DNA of 64,000 nucleotides from Clarkia xantiana subsp. parviflora (GCA_036873135.1 JAPTYO010000002.1:248001-312000), one strand, 5' to 3'; counted from the first letter of the stretch, positions 20,485-33,710 are shown. The notes: generated from the sequence alone by a model not told the origin. Made by a program: numbers and translations.

Positions 20485-23300
20485 TTAAGGTGAAGACACT
20501 GTCTCTGGAGCAGCAGGCTTCTGATAGGGTCTACGTTGATCCGGAACTCCTTCTTCGGCACGCTTGTCTTCAAACCATTTCACTATTCTTTTCCGAGGGA
20601 GGCTTGTCACTTGCACGATGCTGCTAATCATTGCATTCTGCGTTAATTCAGTACATAATAAGATCACAACATCCTTCTCCAACAGTTCAAATGGCCAGTT
20701 ACTAATCAAATCAACCATCACCAATATTTCCAAAAGATCATACTAAATAGAAAATTGCAGACCGAGCACAATCTAACTGCAGAATCATTCCTGAATAATG
20801 TCAGCACTATATTATGTGTGTATCTTCTTCCACTTTAAAAGACAGGCAAGAATGGAAGCATGCCATATTATTACTCGTGTAGCTATTATACACCATTCAT
20901 TTACCACTCAAAATGCAGCTTTTGTTAAACACCCATCCCAACCCCATGTGCAATTAACAATAGTAATAATGAAAACTTTACCTAGATAGGAGCAGGAGGA
21001 ATAATTGTGCAGTTTTCCATTGCAGTTAACTTGAGGGTACTTAATGCACTAAATTACCAGGAAACAATATGAGTCTCTAGCTCCAATTTCTTTGCATCAA
21101 GACACTAACGCTTTCATTATGGAAATAAGTGTTTGCTTACCGTTGGGCGCTTAGTTCTCTTGTAAACATTTTCCATGGTTAGAACTTGAACTTTCTTCAG
21201 TCTCTTCTGAGCAGACCATCTCTGCTGCTTTTCATGGGGGAGGAGCTCCTTCTCCTTTGTCTTGGGCTCAGCAGCATCTTCTTCATCTGTCGTCTCGGAA
21301 ACAACTTCTAGAATTTCAGGATGCAGAACTATTTCCCTTGGTTCAGGTTCGTCAGGCATTGTAGCACACATCATTAGAAGCTCTGGAGTGGGGTCACGGA
21401 GCAATTCAAGAACAATGGACCGCTCAAGGCCAAGCTCAGCAGCAAGACTCTTTATCTGCCAAATCAAAGATACAAGAGTTAACGAATTGAGATGCAACAT
21501 CTAGTAAATGAACCCATTATATGAAGTAAAGATGGAAACCTGCGCTTCGAATGCTTTGAATACAAATTAAGAAAAGGGAGTGATTTCAGTGGACTCTTAA
21601 AATCAATAATGCAGCCATAGAGATGAAATTATTTTCTTAGAAAAAATACTTTATAAATAATTATATCTTCTCTTTATCCAACGCAGCCTTGCGGACTATC
21701 TTGACTGAATTTGACAATCAAACATCCAGAGTGCCCTCTTCTTCATAAGACGGTCATTGAAAAAACCCTAAAAGCATAACGTTAACTATCTTGAAAATCA
21801 AGGCATCTGGAATAATTACTAGGGCAGTATGAAATAATAACAGAAAATTTTCCAAGTGATGCCTGTCCATATCTTAACGTACTTGGAAGTTGGAAATCTA
21901 ATTTGAACACCTGATCAAAACCAATCAGAGTATCAGAGATCAACGCAACAACTTACGTTGGTTTTCCGGCGGCCAATTTCTAAAGCAGAAGCCAATCTTC
22001 GCAGTTGCCACCTTTTAAGTTCGACTGGTCTAATTTTATCATCATCGTCTTCATCCCCATCTTCGTCTTCACCCTCATCTTTGTCTTCATCATTCACAGT
22101 TGCAGAAATTTCAATATCATCGTCCCCCAGAGCCTCCTTCAACTCACGCTCAAACTGCGCAAACTCCTCTTCAGTTATGTCGTCATCACTAAAGTCATCT
22201 AGGGATAAGTCGTCATTTTTAAGATCCTCTTCCAATTGCTTAAAAAGTGCCTCAAATGCATCTTCATCCAGCTCATCCTCCTCATCAGAGACAACTTGCT
22301 GGAACAAAGACAGGAAAAAAGGTATTACTGGAAAATGAAAGATCTGCTCAGAATCATACTCCAAGATTTTGGTCAGGAATCTACTTGCTTGTACGTCAAT
22401 GAATAGCGACGGATCAGCTAGAATTATCATAAATTATTAAGACAGTGCACAAAATTAACAATCAATTCATGAAATTTAGACATTGCAAGGGTTTGCACCA
22501 TCATTGTATTTTGGTTATAGAGGAATTCAACTAAAAATCAAAGGTATTGAGAGAAAGTAATAGCGAAAACCATGGAGTTAGTAGACAGGGAATGAGCCAA
22601 ACAGAAGAACAGCAAGTACGATATGTAAACATAAATAAGACAGACAAAGTTGCTTCCCATTACGACTAGACACGAGGTGTAACAACCAGAGCTAAAGAAA
22701 ACTCCAACATAGTAGATAAGAAAAGTTTCAATATTTCCACTGTTGCTAAGACAACCAATTGGATAGCACCAAATACCTTTGTGGCTAAGGAAACCATCAA
22801 AGTATGTGCAGTCAGTAGGAATGAATCATAAAAGGGCAGTTTTGATATTGTTCAACTCGTCAATGTTAAACTAAGCATTCACCTACAACATCGAGCTCAT
22901 TAGAAATAGTTAAGCGGGCTGGTTTAGCATTTGTGACTTCAATATATTTTTTTCTCAAATTTCTAGTGAATTCATGATTAGTAGCAACTTCAGTTCCATC
23001 TATCTATAACCTTTCAGCAAGGTGCACGTAGATAAGGTCATTAGAAATTACTGTAATTTATACCTGCTTTTTCTTCGTGGTCTTTTTCGTCGTCGAAGTA
23101 GGCTTCTTCTTCTTGGCTGCGGTGATTACAGAATTGAGCTTCTGACGGCGAGACAGAGTGGTGGCAGGGAAATGCGATGTAGACGGAGACGAGTGTAAGA
23201 AGCTGGTTGAATTGCCGAAGGCGGGATAGAAACGGTCTCTACTGAATGTGGAAGGTACCAAAGTAGTGAAAGAAGCGGTGATGGAGGGAGCGAAAACCAT
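20485..23300 (-). CDS. OCP3: OCP3 homeodomain protein (overexpressor of cationic peroxidase 3)
   Basis: Exons on the minus strand are 23300-23064, 22298-21957, 21455-21141 and 20637-20485. All are phase 0 and total 348 residues, against about 354 in Arabidopsis. The N-terminus (1-75) is Ser/Thr-rich and basic and reads as a plastid transit peptide, followed by a Lys-rich segment. Residues about 80-170 are an acidic stretch (DEEDELDEDAFEALFKQLEE and ELKEALGDDDIEIS). The C-terminus has a homeobox-like helix ending PRKRIVKWFEDKRAEE. OCP3 represses callose- and jasmonate-linked defence against necrotrophic fungi and has been placed in chloroplast RNA editing of ndhB. It sits directly next to HY5, as in Arabidopsis (At5g11260-At5g11270). 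The start is the ATG at 23300 in good context. Confidence 0.93.
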
Positions 23301-23482
23301 GGCGTACACTAGAGTATAGAGAAAGCTCAGGGACTACTTGCTGCTACTGCTCATCAAATGTTCGACGAATGTCCTGAAAGAGTTGTCACGCGGGCGGTTT
23401 AAATGCAAAACTTTAAAAGCACATACACACTTTAAAGTTTAAAGTTAAACCCTTGTTTTTATTTTCTATATTATATATATCT

Positions 23483-24039
23483 GGGTTAATTACCAAATAG
23501 CTAGCTGAACTTTCGACAGAAGTGCAGATAACTAGCTGAATTTTTTTTTAGACTAAATAGCTAGCTGAACTTTCTAAAAGTAGCAATGAACTAGCTATGC
23601 TAATTTTTTGGTTAAAACTAATAGAATTCCTAAAATGAGGAACACGTGATGACACATAACTAAAAAAATCCACACTTCGTACACCATCATTGAAGACGGT
23701 AGAGAACTGCTCATTCGAGAATTTCGTAAAATAAATCCGCCTCTAGGAAGCGAATTAATTCAGAGAAAATAATATTGCGGTATTTCGGAGAAAAAAAACG
23801 ACATTCAGCCAAAAGAAATATGGAGTGTATATTTTGGTTACGGAAACATGTTGGCACCAATTTCAGTCGGTCAACTGATATTCACGTGAGGAATTCCATT
23901 TATTTTTAGCCAAAAAAATAATAAAGCTTTCTAATTGCTACTTTAGAGAAAGTCTAGCTAGCTATTTGCTTCAAAAATAAGTTTAGCTACCTATCTGCAC
24001 TTTTAAAGAAAGTTCAGCTAGCTATTTGGTATTTAACCC
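23483..24039. mobile_element. Mutator-like MITE, family C
   Basis: A 557-bp element begins GGGTTAATTACCAAATAGCT and ends with the inverted form TTTGGTATTTAACCC. It is flanked by the exact 9-bp duplication TATATATCT (23474-23482 and 24040-24048). The arms repeat AGCTAGCTGAACTTT. It occupies the short intergenic space between the divergently transcribed OCP3 and its neighbour, about 180 bp from the OCP3 start. Related but diverged sequence occurs at 44967-45356 and about 60920-61015. Confidence 0.92.
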
Positions 24040-24292
24040 TATATATCTTGACAATTAAATTCGAAAATTAAAAAAACAAAATCTGAAAAAATCTTAATAC
24101 TTGTAGGCACTATTAGAGTATTAGTTCTAATTTTCTTTTTTGTTATCCCCACGACAAACCGGCCACGGACGATTAACAATATACACGAAACTGCCACTGC
24201 CTAGTTTCTTCTGATCTGTCTTCCAGGGGAGCACTACAGAGCGGACGAAGATCACAAGATTCCTTCTCTATCTCTCCCGTCTAGTGCTGCTA

Positions 24293-26522
24293 ATGGCGTC
24301 TAAGGGATGGGCAGACTCCGTTTCTACTATAGCTGCTCGCATTTACTTCTTGCTCATCATTCTTCAAATCCCTCTATTCAGGTAACACTGGAATTTGGAA
24401 TTGTGTGCTGCGACCTTGTTTGTTTTGACATCTGTAAAATTTGATCGATTTTCGTTGATTTTGAGGATCTTCGGGTTTTTTTTTCCTAGTATATCTGGTT
24501 TCTTCATCATATGGCAGCTGAAATTCAAGTCGTGCAAAGAATATAGCGATTAGCTCAGTCTTTGACTTGGATACATCGATGTAGTTTCTGCTCTTGATTC
24601 ATAAGCTTGGCCTCTCTATAGCGCTCGTTTGGGTTTGGGAATATACAACTAAAGCAACATAGGCACCTAAGTCTCAGCTCGATTTGCTTTGTTTGCTGGA
24701 GGTTTTTTCTTTAGTCGATTATTAGTACTGACTTTACACCAAAGATAGTTGGAGTGGAATGATGGGGGCTTGGTTTTTCTAGCTTTTCTTCGTCTTGAAT
24801 CAATGTCCTTTGTCAAATATATTGCATTTGCTTAGATTTCTTATCGTGTTTAGGATGGTTGGTTTGTCTAGCAGCACATAAGTAACGGATTTTAAGGGTG
24901 AGGTATGCATTTGGAACAACTACTTTTCCAGGACTTGCAAAGGTTTTCCTTTTACGCTTCAGCAACTTATTCTAAGTTTTGCAACTGCAGTTTATCTAAT
25001 TGCTTGCTTTAGCTATATGTACTTGTTGATGGCCAAAAAAAAAAAAGCTATATGTACTTGTTTATCTGTTAGAAATTTCGTACCTATGATATTTTCATCT
25101 GTAAATGGTGAAACATCTGAAATCTGATAATAATGATATATATGTAATAGGGGTTTTCCTTCAGTAGATTCTCCCGGAATGATGTGGGAATTTTTCCTAT
25201 TGTATTTTCATATAGAAATGGTGGATACTAGCATGAGGCAATGAACTATGTGTACAGGGCTATTTATTTTCCTTCAGTGTGTATCTGCTGCTTTCTGGGA
25301 TATATTTCATTGAGAAAGTCTTCAATAGTGACTAGCTATATATTTCATTGAGACAGTCTTCAGTAGTTTGACTAGCATTCTTGTTGCTCCTATTAGATGC
25401 AGTGCAAAAACTGAATCAATTTTGTTTTCACCGAGTTGTTGATCTAATAAAGTTGTATCCTTGCAGGGTGCCATGCAGGGCTGGCATGTGTACAACGCCG
25501 ATTCATATTACTTCCTCTCAATTGATTTCAAGTGAGATCTTTCCTTCTCCTGTGGTAAAGGCCCTTTTGTACCCTGGAGCTGCTGTTAATGGCCTAATCA
25601 AGAATATGACTGTTCCAAGCTGGAATGATTTGTTAGACATTTACAACTTAACCACTGTAAAGGATGCCTCACCCGTGGTTGATCTACAACGCTTAGAGGT
25701 TCATTTCTTTCCCTTGTGCTAATTCGTTTGGTAATGTCTGACTTCACAATACCTCAATATCAGAATGTGCTAAGCCCCTTTGTCATCTTTCTGTGATTAA
25801 TAAGTTCTGCAAAATTACCCAGCTCTATGCACGCTTTCAGATTGCAATATTAAGCTTGTTATATGATTATTTTCAATTTTGCAAAGAATTATAATCTCTT
25901 GGTTACTATATTCTTGATATAGTCCCTTGAGTTTATGCTGGCTTATAATTGTTGTTGGTTATATTGAGGGTTGAACTTGAAACAATGTGGAACTTCTTTT
26001 GTGGCCGGTTTTGTTGTTCAGTTGTGTCTCTTTGCTTCCAAAATCTGTTTCTACTTGGACGTTGCAGAATTCATTGTGGTTTTATCTATCTGTAGCTGGA
26101 TAGTTTGCTAACTGCTACCACCGGTTGATATAAAAGCTCGCTTTGCTCCCATTTTCATTCTTCACTCATAACAAAATCCCGACCATCTGTTGATAAATGA
26201 TTGTTTTGTTCCAATTATGTACCAGATTCTTGCAGGAAGCTATTTCTGTGTGGCGGGAGCGTTCGTAAGTCTCCTAAAACATGGAAGGATGACCATGTTT
26301 GGAACTTTGCTGATAATTTGGGGTCTCGTTAAGGAGGGAATCTTGGGAAAGCCCGTGAACACCGATCCAACAAAAGCAATCTACGTATACCCGACCATCG
26401 CATTTGCTTTGATATGTGCCCTGTCTTCCATTAAATACAATGTGAAGAAGGCCATGAAAACTGCACCTGCTCGACCCATTGCGAAGCCCGTGGGGAGGTC
26501 ATCAAAGTCTAAGCTGAAGTGA
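24293..26522 (+). CDS. Plant-specific small membrane protein of unknown function (At5g11280-like)
   Basis: Exons 24293-24381, 25467-25698 and 26226-26522 join in phase to 205 residues. The protein starts MASKGWADSVSTIAARIYFL with a hydrophobic segment at about 17-29. The middle (30-107) is soluble and includes FPSPVVKALLYPGAAVNGLI. Two or three hydrophobic stretches follow (about 108-124, 130-147 and 160-176), with a basic tail ending KSKLK. I know of no assigned function. The neighbour of OCP3 in Arabidopsis, which I recall as At5g11280, has this form, so synteny supports a conserved gene. The topology suggests an endomembrane protein with a cytosolic Lys-rich tail; that is inference. Confidence 0.85.
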
Positions 26523-27198
26523 CAAGTTCTAGTCATTGATTGAATGTTTTTCCGATCACGGGATTCGCCTGTTGAGATTGAGAAAGTTCGGTTTTTTTCT
26601 TCCCTTCTTTGTAGACATTTCAAACTCATGTTAGCTACATGACCTCTGTGACCTAATAGGATATATTACAACGATCAGTTACATGGCTGCTTATCGTCTC
26701 TCATTGGGCCTTAGCATGCAGAACTTTTGTTAACGACAATCAGAAAGAATAATCGAAGAAAAAACAAGTCCTTGAAATTAAGGTTATCCAAAGCTGTAAC
26801 CCATCTTTTCTTCTGCTTAGTTCGTTCCCTGGTCTACCAATTATACATCACTTCTTTTGAGAAATACAACAATGTAGCACAAATGTAGGGTCACAAACAT
26901 GCCTTAACCGATCGATGGACACAATCATCAGCTCCATATGCATTCAGCATAGCAATAGTAAGAGAATATGTAATGGAGAAGTAACTATAGATGACAACCA
27001 ATGTTTTTTGCCAAAACAAACGTATCTTGATGATCAACAAAACTAGACAAAAAAAATACACATGGCTGAAACACAGCCACTACAAGGTAACATCCTTCGA
27101 AAATTGAAAGTGAAAACCATTGTCACGTTTATTATCATAACATAAGGCCCAATTTTCGGCAATATCTTTGAAGAATATGATCTGGCAAGTAAAAATGC
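26523..27198. other. Convergent 3' intergenic region
   Basis: Between the membrane protein and QCR7, whose 3' ends face each other. I see nothing beyond presumed 3' UTRs. Confidence 0.5.
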
Positions 27199-28924
27199 TT
27201 ATGGAAGTGTGCGCTGGTAAAGTGGCAGAGCTCCCAGAGCCTCCCTTTCCTCCCTCTCTTTCTTCACCTGCAAACACAATAAACAAGCTTCAGCAAAGCT
27301 AATTCACTATCTCAAGCATATATAGACATAGTAGGAATGATGTAGGAGTAGGAGTTGAAACAAGAAGAATACTTGTTGGGTCTATCCAACAACCAAGCTT
27401 TTCACAATTATTTTCCTTCGTATACGGCTATAACCTCTTCACTCATGATATTGTAACAAAGATTTTTACCCCTTCATTCAATCGCTCATGGTCATGGTCA
27501 TGAAGTACATACAAAAATAGATGTGGTATTATCCAGACATGCAATTAATGCATATGAGTTATGACATCCAATAAGTATTGGCAGTGAAGTTGAATTCTTC
27601 AGAGAGTCAGTTACCAGGTACCAAAGTTTCAAAAGTATAATATGAATGTATCCTTTAACTAACCAGACCATAGTACTAAGAAAAAAATAATTAACTCATG
27701 AAAAGCGCCATGAATACACTGCTAATTACAGAGATGAGCTAATGCGAAAGATTGCCAAAGTTAACTGCCAGCCAGATACTTACAAGGGCAAGCATTTCCT
27801 TAAGGTAGCTCCTGAATGGTGTTTGCTTGGCCTACATTATAAGAACAAAACTCCATAACTGAGCATAAATGAACAATAAAAGAAGGCAGTACGAAAGACA
27901 GGAACAATTATGGAGAGGGATATGGTGAAGAATGAGAACTTATAATCACGAGGAAAGTGTACCTGCCAAAGTAACTTGCAAAAACAGATAACATAGAAGA
28001 GAAGTATGAAATTCAATGCGCTTTCCACGACAAAATATCTACTAAAACATTTCTGGATAAATTGGTTTGATGATAACAAGAACTCAAGAAGACAAATACA
28101 AGATACTAACAATTTATAAAATCAGCATACGATCTCATCCAATAGTAAGAACTCTAAATGCATACACTAAGCTCTACAACAATATGTAAAAAATTAGTGA
28201 TCTGAGTATGGAATTACACAGTGATTGTCCTGCGAAAGAAGATAAATGAAATGGTAAGCACCTGGAGCTCTTCAGACAGGTACTCATGCTTCATGGACAG
28301 GTCAATTGCACGCTTGAGACGCTGGTTCCGAGCATCCACTATCTCTCTGGGCAGCCGACTGAGTGCCTCCTTTATATCCAAATCATAATATTGATCATAC
28401 AGATCATCATATCTCAGTCCTGCGTTATCAATTAATAAGAATGAAAAACACAATTTGAGATGCATTGGGGAAAAGCAGAAGTGTTAGCCATCGCCAGATC
28501 CGATAACAACCCATAAGATGAATCACAGACTGCATACGAAAGCAACACAATATGGATGCAACAAGCGAATCCATATCCAGATGGATCCAAACACGCAGCT
28601 CATAAAGATGAGCTGGTTCGGTGAAAATTCCTAGTAAGAATTAAGTATCCCTCCAATTAGCCGACAAATGACAGTACATTTCATACAGATATATATGCAT
28701 CTATGCTCAAAAGAGTGCGATTTTCCAATCGAAACTAGCTCAGGGTTCATCATAGATGAAAACATAGATACAGTTCAAGCAGGATAGCATATGAATTGAA
28801 ATAGGGTTTCGAAGGCGATTGAGCAAGTACCGTAATAGCGAAGACGATTGGAGATGGTTTTCATGTGCAGCGCAGCCAGCCAGTTCTTCTTCGGATCCGT
28901 GAATGCCTTGAGTAACGACGACAT
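27199..28924 (-). CDS. Cytochrome b-c1 complex subunit 7 (QCR7, 14-kDa subunit)
   Basis: Exons on the minus strand are 28924-28831, 28419-28262, 27831-27784 and 27267-27199. They join in phase to 122 residues, exactly the usual plant length. The protein starts MSSLLKAFTDPKKNWLAALH, continues LRYDDLYDQYYDLDIKEALS and RLPREIVDARNQRLKRAIDL, and ends REALGALPLYQRTLP. It is the Rieske-side, matrix-facing small subunit of mitochondrial complex III and is needed for assembly with cytochrome b. It has no cleaved presequence, as in the family. Arabidopsis copies (At4g32470 and At5g25450, from memory) also lie near transporter genes of the type found at 13909. Confidence 0.95.
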
Positions 28925-29612
28925 AGCTCCCTCTCGAACGTCGACCTCTGCAAATAAGTTCTTCGCGACTTGCGTCTCTCGCCTCTCGCAATGGACAGCG
29001 TCAGGAGAACGACGATGAAGAAAAAGAGATGGATGGGTGGCCAGGTGGGTCGCGACAACGGCGTCGTTTGTCACTCATCATTGACCGCGTCTAATTGGGC
29101 CCAGCCTAGTGGACCTTATGCAGGAATATTAATTATGGGCCTCAAGTAAGCCCACAATAACTTTTAAAAGCTGGCATGGCTAGTTATCGTTAGGGTTAAC
29201 TGAACCCAGCTTTATTCAGCTAACATTAAAACTGTATTCGGCGGAAATAATGTTAGTCAATCCTGAATTCGGGCTTAATTTGATGGTTCTCTTCTGCAAC
29301 ATAACTTAAAGGATAGAGTTGGAATAATTATGATCTGCAGAAAGAAATTGATGATGTACGAATAGAATTCCCTTATATGAATTCACTTCAATTGAATCTC
29401 TTTTGTTCCTCTCATGAAATTATGAATGGAAGAGACGAATTGACGCAATGCATAGAGTAAATAGAAAGCGGAGAATACATTTCTTATTAACAGCAGCAAC
29501 AGCAGTTGGGCCAAAAGACTTACAACCTCAAATTGAATATCAAAGATCTAGCATGGAGTTCGGTGAAGATACATAACAATATCATCGCACAGTTCCTGTA
29601 AAATTGGCAACC
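28925..29612. other. QCR7 promoter side and intergenic DNA
   Basis: Upstream of QCR7 and downstream of the V-ATPase gene, both on the minus strand. No further gene is recognised; short open frames near 28740-29074 are shadows of the QCR7 first exon and leader. Confidence 0.5.
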
Positions 29613-31587
29613 TTACGCAGCTTTCGATGGCCAGGTAGCCTGAGCCGACATGATGATTCCCACGATCACACCAAACAAACCCAGTGCACTTCCAAAGATC
29701 TCAATCACAAGAATCTTCACAAAGAGGGAGGAGTTTTGAGCATCTGATAAAGCACAGCTGCTACCAATGATTCCTACACATAGCCTACGTATAATACAGA
29801 TAGCACAACATTAAGAATGCAAAGAGTGAACTTTATAAAAACAGAAGGAAAAAGCATACGTGTTGGTGTGGATTAATCAACAGTTCCTTGCATTAGTACG
29901 ATTCTTTTAAGTTTCGGACTGAGTTTCACGTTGTGTAACATAGCTAATCTTAACGTGATAAGTTTTTTTTTTTTTTTCCTTCTTTAAATGAGAGTGTCAA
30001 GAGACAAACCCGCAAACAAGGTTCGCAAAGCCCACGATAATCCCAGAGGCAAAGATTGCGTATCCTGCTCTAAGAGACTCCGGTGCATATATCTGTGATG
30101 AGGGAACACTCTCCAACTTTGTTTGCAAAATGATGGCCACAATGACACCGTATATAGCAACAGCTTCGCAGAAGATGACACTGGACAAGACAAAGATAAG
30201 ACACTGAGACAATATTATAGATAACATATATATAGGAAATAAAAGTTAAACTTGGCAATTCATGACCCAATTCCATATTAGACACTAAAGTAAGAAAACT
30301 AACGATACATATCCAATTTGACTGCTCCTATGGAGTTCTTCTTTCGGCATAATTTCAGAGTACAAGCAGAATAAAACCTATACTATACTAAACTACTATA
30401 ACTGCAAAATATGTGACGTATTGAAGGTATTGTCAAAGAGAGATGTTAGAATGGAGAACATGGAACAAAGTCCACACGAAACAGAAAGAGAAAGAAGGCA
30501 GAGATGAAGTTCATTCCCATTACACATTTTCGTTAAGCAGTCTTTCCTACTCATTTGAAGATTGCGATGGATAAAGACTAATCACTTACTACAAACATAA
30601 TAGCCAACGAAGACAGAATGATATTAGCTATTTGAAATACTTTTAGCTTTTGGCGTTAATAACTTCAATAAAGTAACATTCTTGCTGGATATGCAATGAA
30701 ATTTGAAGTGTGTCAAAGAGAGATTCTAGAATGGAAATCATAGAACATAATCAAGATGGAGCAAAGATAAGTGGAACTACGCTTGCAGCAGCACTTACAT
30801 AGGAAGCATGCTGAAGCATTCTGTTGGTTTCAAGCTTTTGAGGAAAAAAAAAATCTTATATTCTTGCGAATTTGTCAAGGTTCTTGGTTTGGTATTAAAC
30901 CTCATCATTTTGCTTATGACTACTCCACTCAAAATGTCATTTTTTAACATCAAATAATTAGTCCATCAGTATACATCGTGCTAAATTAAACTACAATACT
31001 ACAATCTAGCTCAAGCCATAACATAAGATCATCCTAAACAGCCAAAATATCAGCTCAAAACTTCAAAACAGAGAACACGTTTAATTTCTCTCTATGAGAT
31101 CATATATAGTAGAATTGATTGATGCAACAATACATCGTGCAACTGAACTGAAATGAACAATTATACCACAAATGCACAACAAATTTCAGCATCATAAACA
31201 TCTATGGACATGAATACGCTACCATCCACTGCAATCTTAGATTAAACAGGTTCACTTGCCTGATGAGATTCTTGGAAGTAATTCGTGGAGCCTTTATAGC
31301 TGCTCCTATCAAACTGCTTCCCGTAATATAAATTCCCCTGAATATTCGACAAATGGCACATTATAATCAACTATGAGATGATGAATCCACTATCTAAAAC
31401 AAACACAATAGAGTTGCTAGATTCAAAGTGAGGAATAGAGTACGCAGGAAGCAACTACAAATGAAGCGGTCTACCAGGCGGCGCCGAGGACGGAGACGCC
31501 GATAGCGACGGCAATTCCGATGGCGGAGAAGGTGTATGGAGAGATCTGCACCAAGGCTCTTGACCAAGAGCTGGAACCACCCACCAT
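29613..31587 (-). CDS. V-type proton ATPase proteolipid subunit c'' (VHA-c'')
   Basis: Exons on the minus strand are 31587-31475, 31337-31260, 30180-30010 and 29784-29613. They join in phase to 177 residues. Four transmembrane helices are visible, with the family segments [40 protein letters not shown] (carrying the essential glutamate) and [15 protein letters not shown]. It forms part of the membrane rotor of the vacuolar/endomembrane H+-ATPase and is the plant counterpart of yeast Vma16. Intron 2 uses a GC donor (CAG|GCAAGT) instead of GT, the standard minor GC-AG class. A hAT MITE lies 172 bp upstream of the start codon. Confidence 0.95.
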
Positions 31588-31758
31588 CTTCGAACCGATT
31601 AGCTGAATCTTGGATCTTGGTACCGTGAGGGATTTTATCGGATTAGTCTTTTTCGTGGACGAAGCTTCCTTCGGATTTTACTGTCGACGGTTTGGCTGTG
31701 ATCGGAGAAGAAGGGCCCGACTGCTAATATGGGGCGCGATTCTAAAAACTATTGTAGT

Positions 31759-32246
31759 TAGGGATGGCAACGGGTCACGGGTACCCGCCGACCCGCGGGT
31801 ACCCGACCCGACTTTGACCCGAGGACCCGCCGACCGTGACCCGCGGGGCGGGTTCGGGTTTGGGTTCACGGCAACCCGCCGACCCGACCCGACCCGACCT
31901 TTCATTGTACATATATATTTAATATATGTATATTATATAAAACTATACGGGTAATATAACACATAGTCAAAATAACAATTATTCTAATGAATGTGGTGAT
32001 TTATATTTGGATTATGAGTTAATTTAATAATTTATGATTTAAATTTGAAGTTGAATTTAGATACGGTAACATAGAATTTAGAATTTAAGATTTAAAATGA
32101 TAAATTATACCTAACACGGGTCGACCCGCGGGTCGACCCGACCCGACCCGAAAGTGCATGGGACGGGTCCGGGTCGACCATATTGACCCGCGGGGCGGGT
32201 CCGGGTCCGGCGATACCCGCCCCGACCCGCCCCATTGACATCCCTA
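31759..32246. mobile_element. hAT-type MITE in the VHA-c'' upstream region
   Basis: A 488-bp element has ends TAGGGATGGCAA and, inverted, TTGACATCCCTA. It is flanked by the exact 8-bp duplication ATTGTAGT (31751-31758 and 32247-32254). The terminal 130-150 bp on each side are saturated with ACCCGACCCG/CGGGTCGGGT palindromic repeats around an AT-rich centre. There is no transposase. The ends and duplication size place it in the hAT superfamily. Confidence 0.93.
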
Positions 32247-32254
32247 ATTGTAGT

Positions 32255-33700
32255 TATACCCCTATTACGTATATAGGTAAATATATCTGAAAAAATATGA
32301 AAAAAAATGTAATATGTTTGACGATAAATGTTTCGTTTTATTTATTTACTAGATGGCTTATCCGCGCATTGCGCGGTAATTATTTTTGTTATAAAAATGT
32401 TGAGAAATTATGAAAATTCAAATTTGATTTTGATAATTAATTTTGTTGATCTATATGTTTTGAAATAATTTATTTAAAGCGAATGAAACACTAATAAACT
32501 AATTTGAGTGTATATATAACAATTTAATTTATATAATTTTATCTTAATGGAACATCTTATGCAACATGTTTGAACATATATTCTATTTGTTAGTTAATAG
32601 GTTTACTCATATCACATTACAATTTATTAGGTATATCCATTTAAATTATTAAAATAAATAAACACGTAACAACTAAATATATATTTTAATTATATTTTTA
32701 TAATTGTAGTATCTAATATTTTTTATATATTGTTTATTCTTTAATAACATAATAGTACAAACATGAAGTATCAGTAAAAAAAATTAATTTTTTTAGTGTA
32801 TTATTAATAATTGAATTGTAATGTAACCTATCTAAAAACCAAAACGGTTTTCAAGATGCATTAGGAGATTTGGAGAAATTCTAAAGTGTCCGGGTGTGCA
32901 AAATATTATGTCACATTATTAAAAGTAACTTACAACTTAGATGTACCAATAAATTTAGTAAAAAAAATTCATTTTTCTTAGTTGTCAACATTAACCAAAT
33001 TATATTATAATATAGATAGATAATTTGATATATAGATTTTCATATTATTTTTAGGGTGCATCTCTTAATTTGATCAACTTACGAATGGAGCAAAAATTGA
33101 TCTATTTTATGTTTATTCTTTTCAGTTTTATTAATTTACTAAACATTATTTTATCAATTTTTTAATTTTTTTTAACTTATATATATTTTAAATGATGCAG
33201 TAATTTATTCACTTGTATTAAATAAAATATATTTTAGATAAAAAATAAATGTTTATTTTAATAATTTTATATATTCAATTAAGAATTGTTTTATAGATTC
33301 AATTATTGTTAAAATATGTTGACTACAACATGTATTTTATTATTATTAATTACTTATATCCTATATTTTCTTAGATATAACCATTCATAAAATATTTAAT
33401 TTTTTAATTATTTTTTTCTTTCTTAATATTATAAATTTACTTTTCTAGTTATTTTTTAATAGTTTTTACATTTTATTTATAAAAAAGTCATATATTTTCC
33501 CAAAAAATTAGTTCAATTGAAATTGAATTTGCTAAGGATGTATGCAATTGTAAATAACTATAATAGGGGTGCAAAATATAAATTTATTTATGTTAGGATG
33601 TAAAAATTAAATTGATTAATTTGTTAATGAAACGGAAATCAAGAGTGAATAGGGAGATTTGCTTTCAATTAATTTGTTAACAACTTCTTTTTGTTGCTAA
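32255..33700. other. Very AT-rich intergenic region
   Basis: About 1.4 kb of extremely AT-rich DNA with A/T runs. The start (ACTAGATGGCTTATCCGCGCATTGCGCGG, of which the palindromic CGCGCATTGCGCG is the notable part) may be an end of an unidentified element. I see no coding exon. Confidence 0.45.
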
Positions 33701-33710
33701 TACATATTTT

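Noticed and set aside
21958..22338. 126-codon Ser-rich plus-strand frame
   Set aside because: Antisense shadow of the acidic exon of OCP3.
31610..31954. 114-codon frame near the VHA-c'' start
   Set aside because: Runs from the VHA-c'' leader into the ACCCG repeats of the hAT MITE; composition is repeat-driven.
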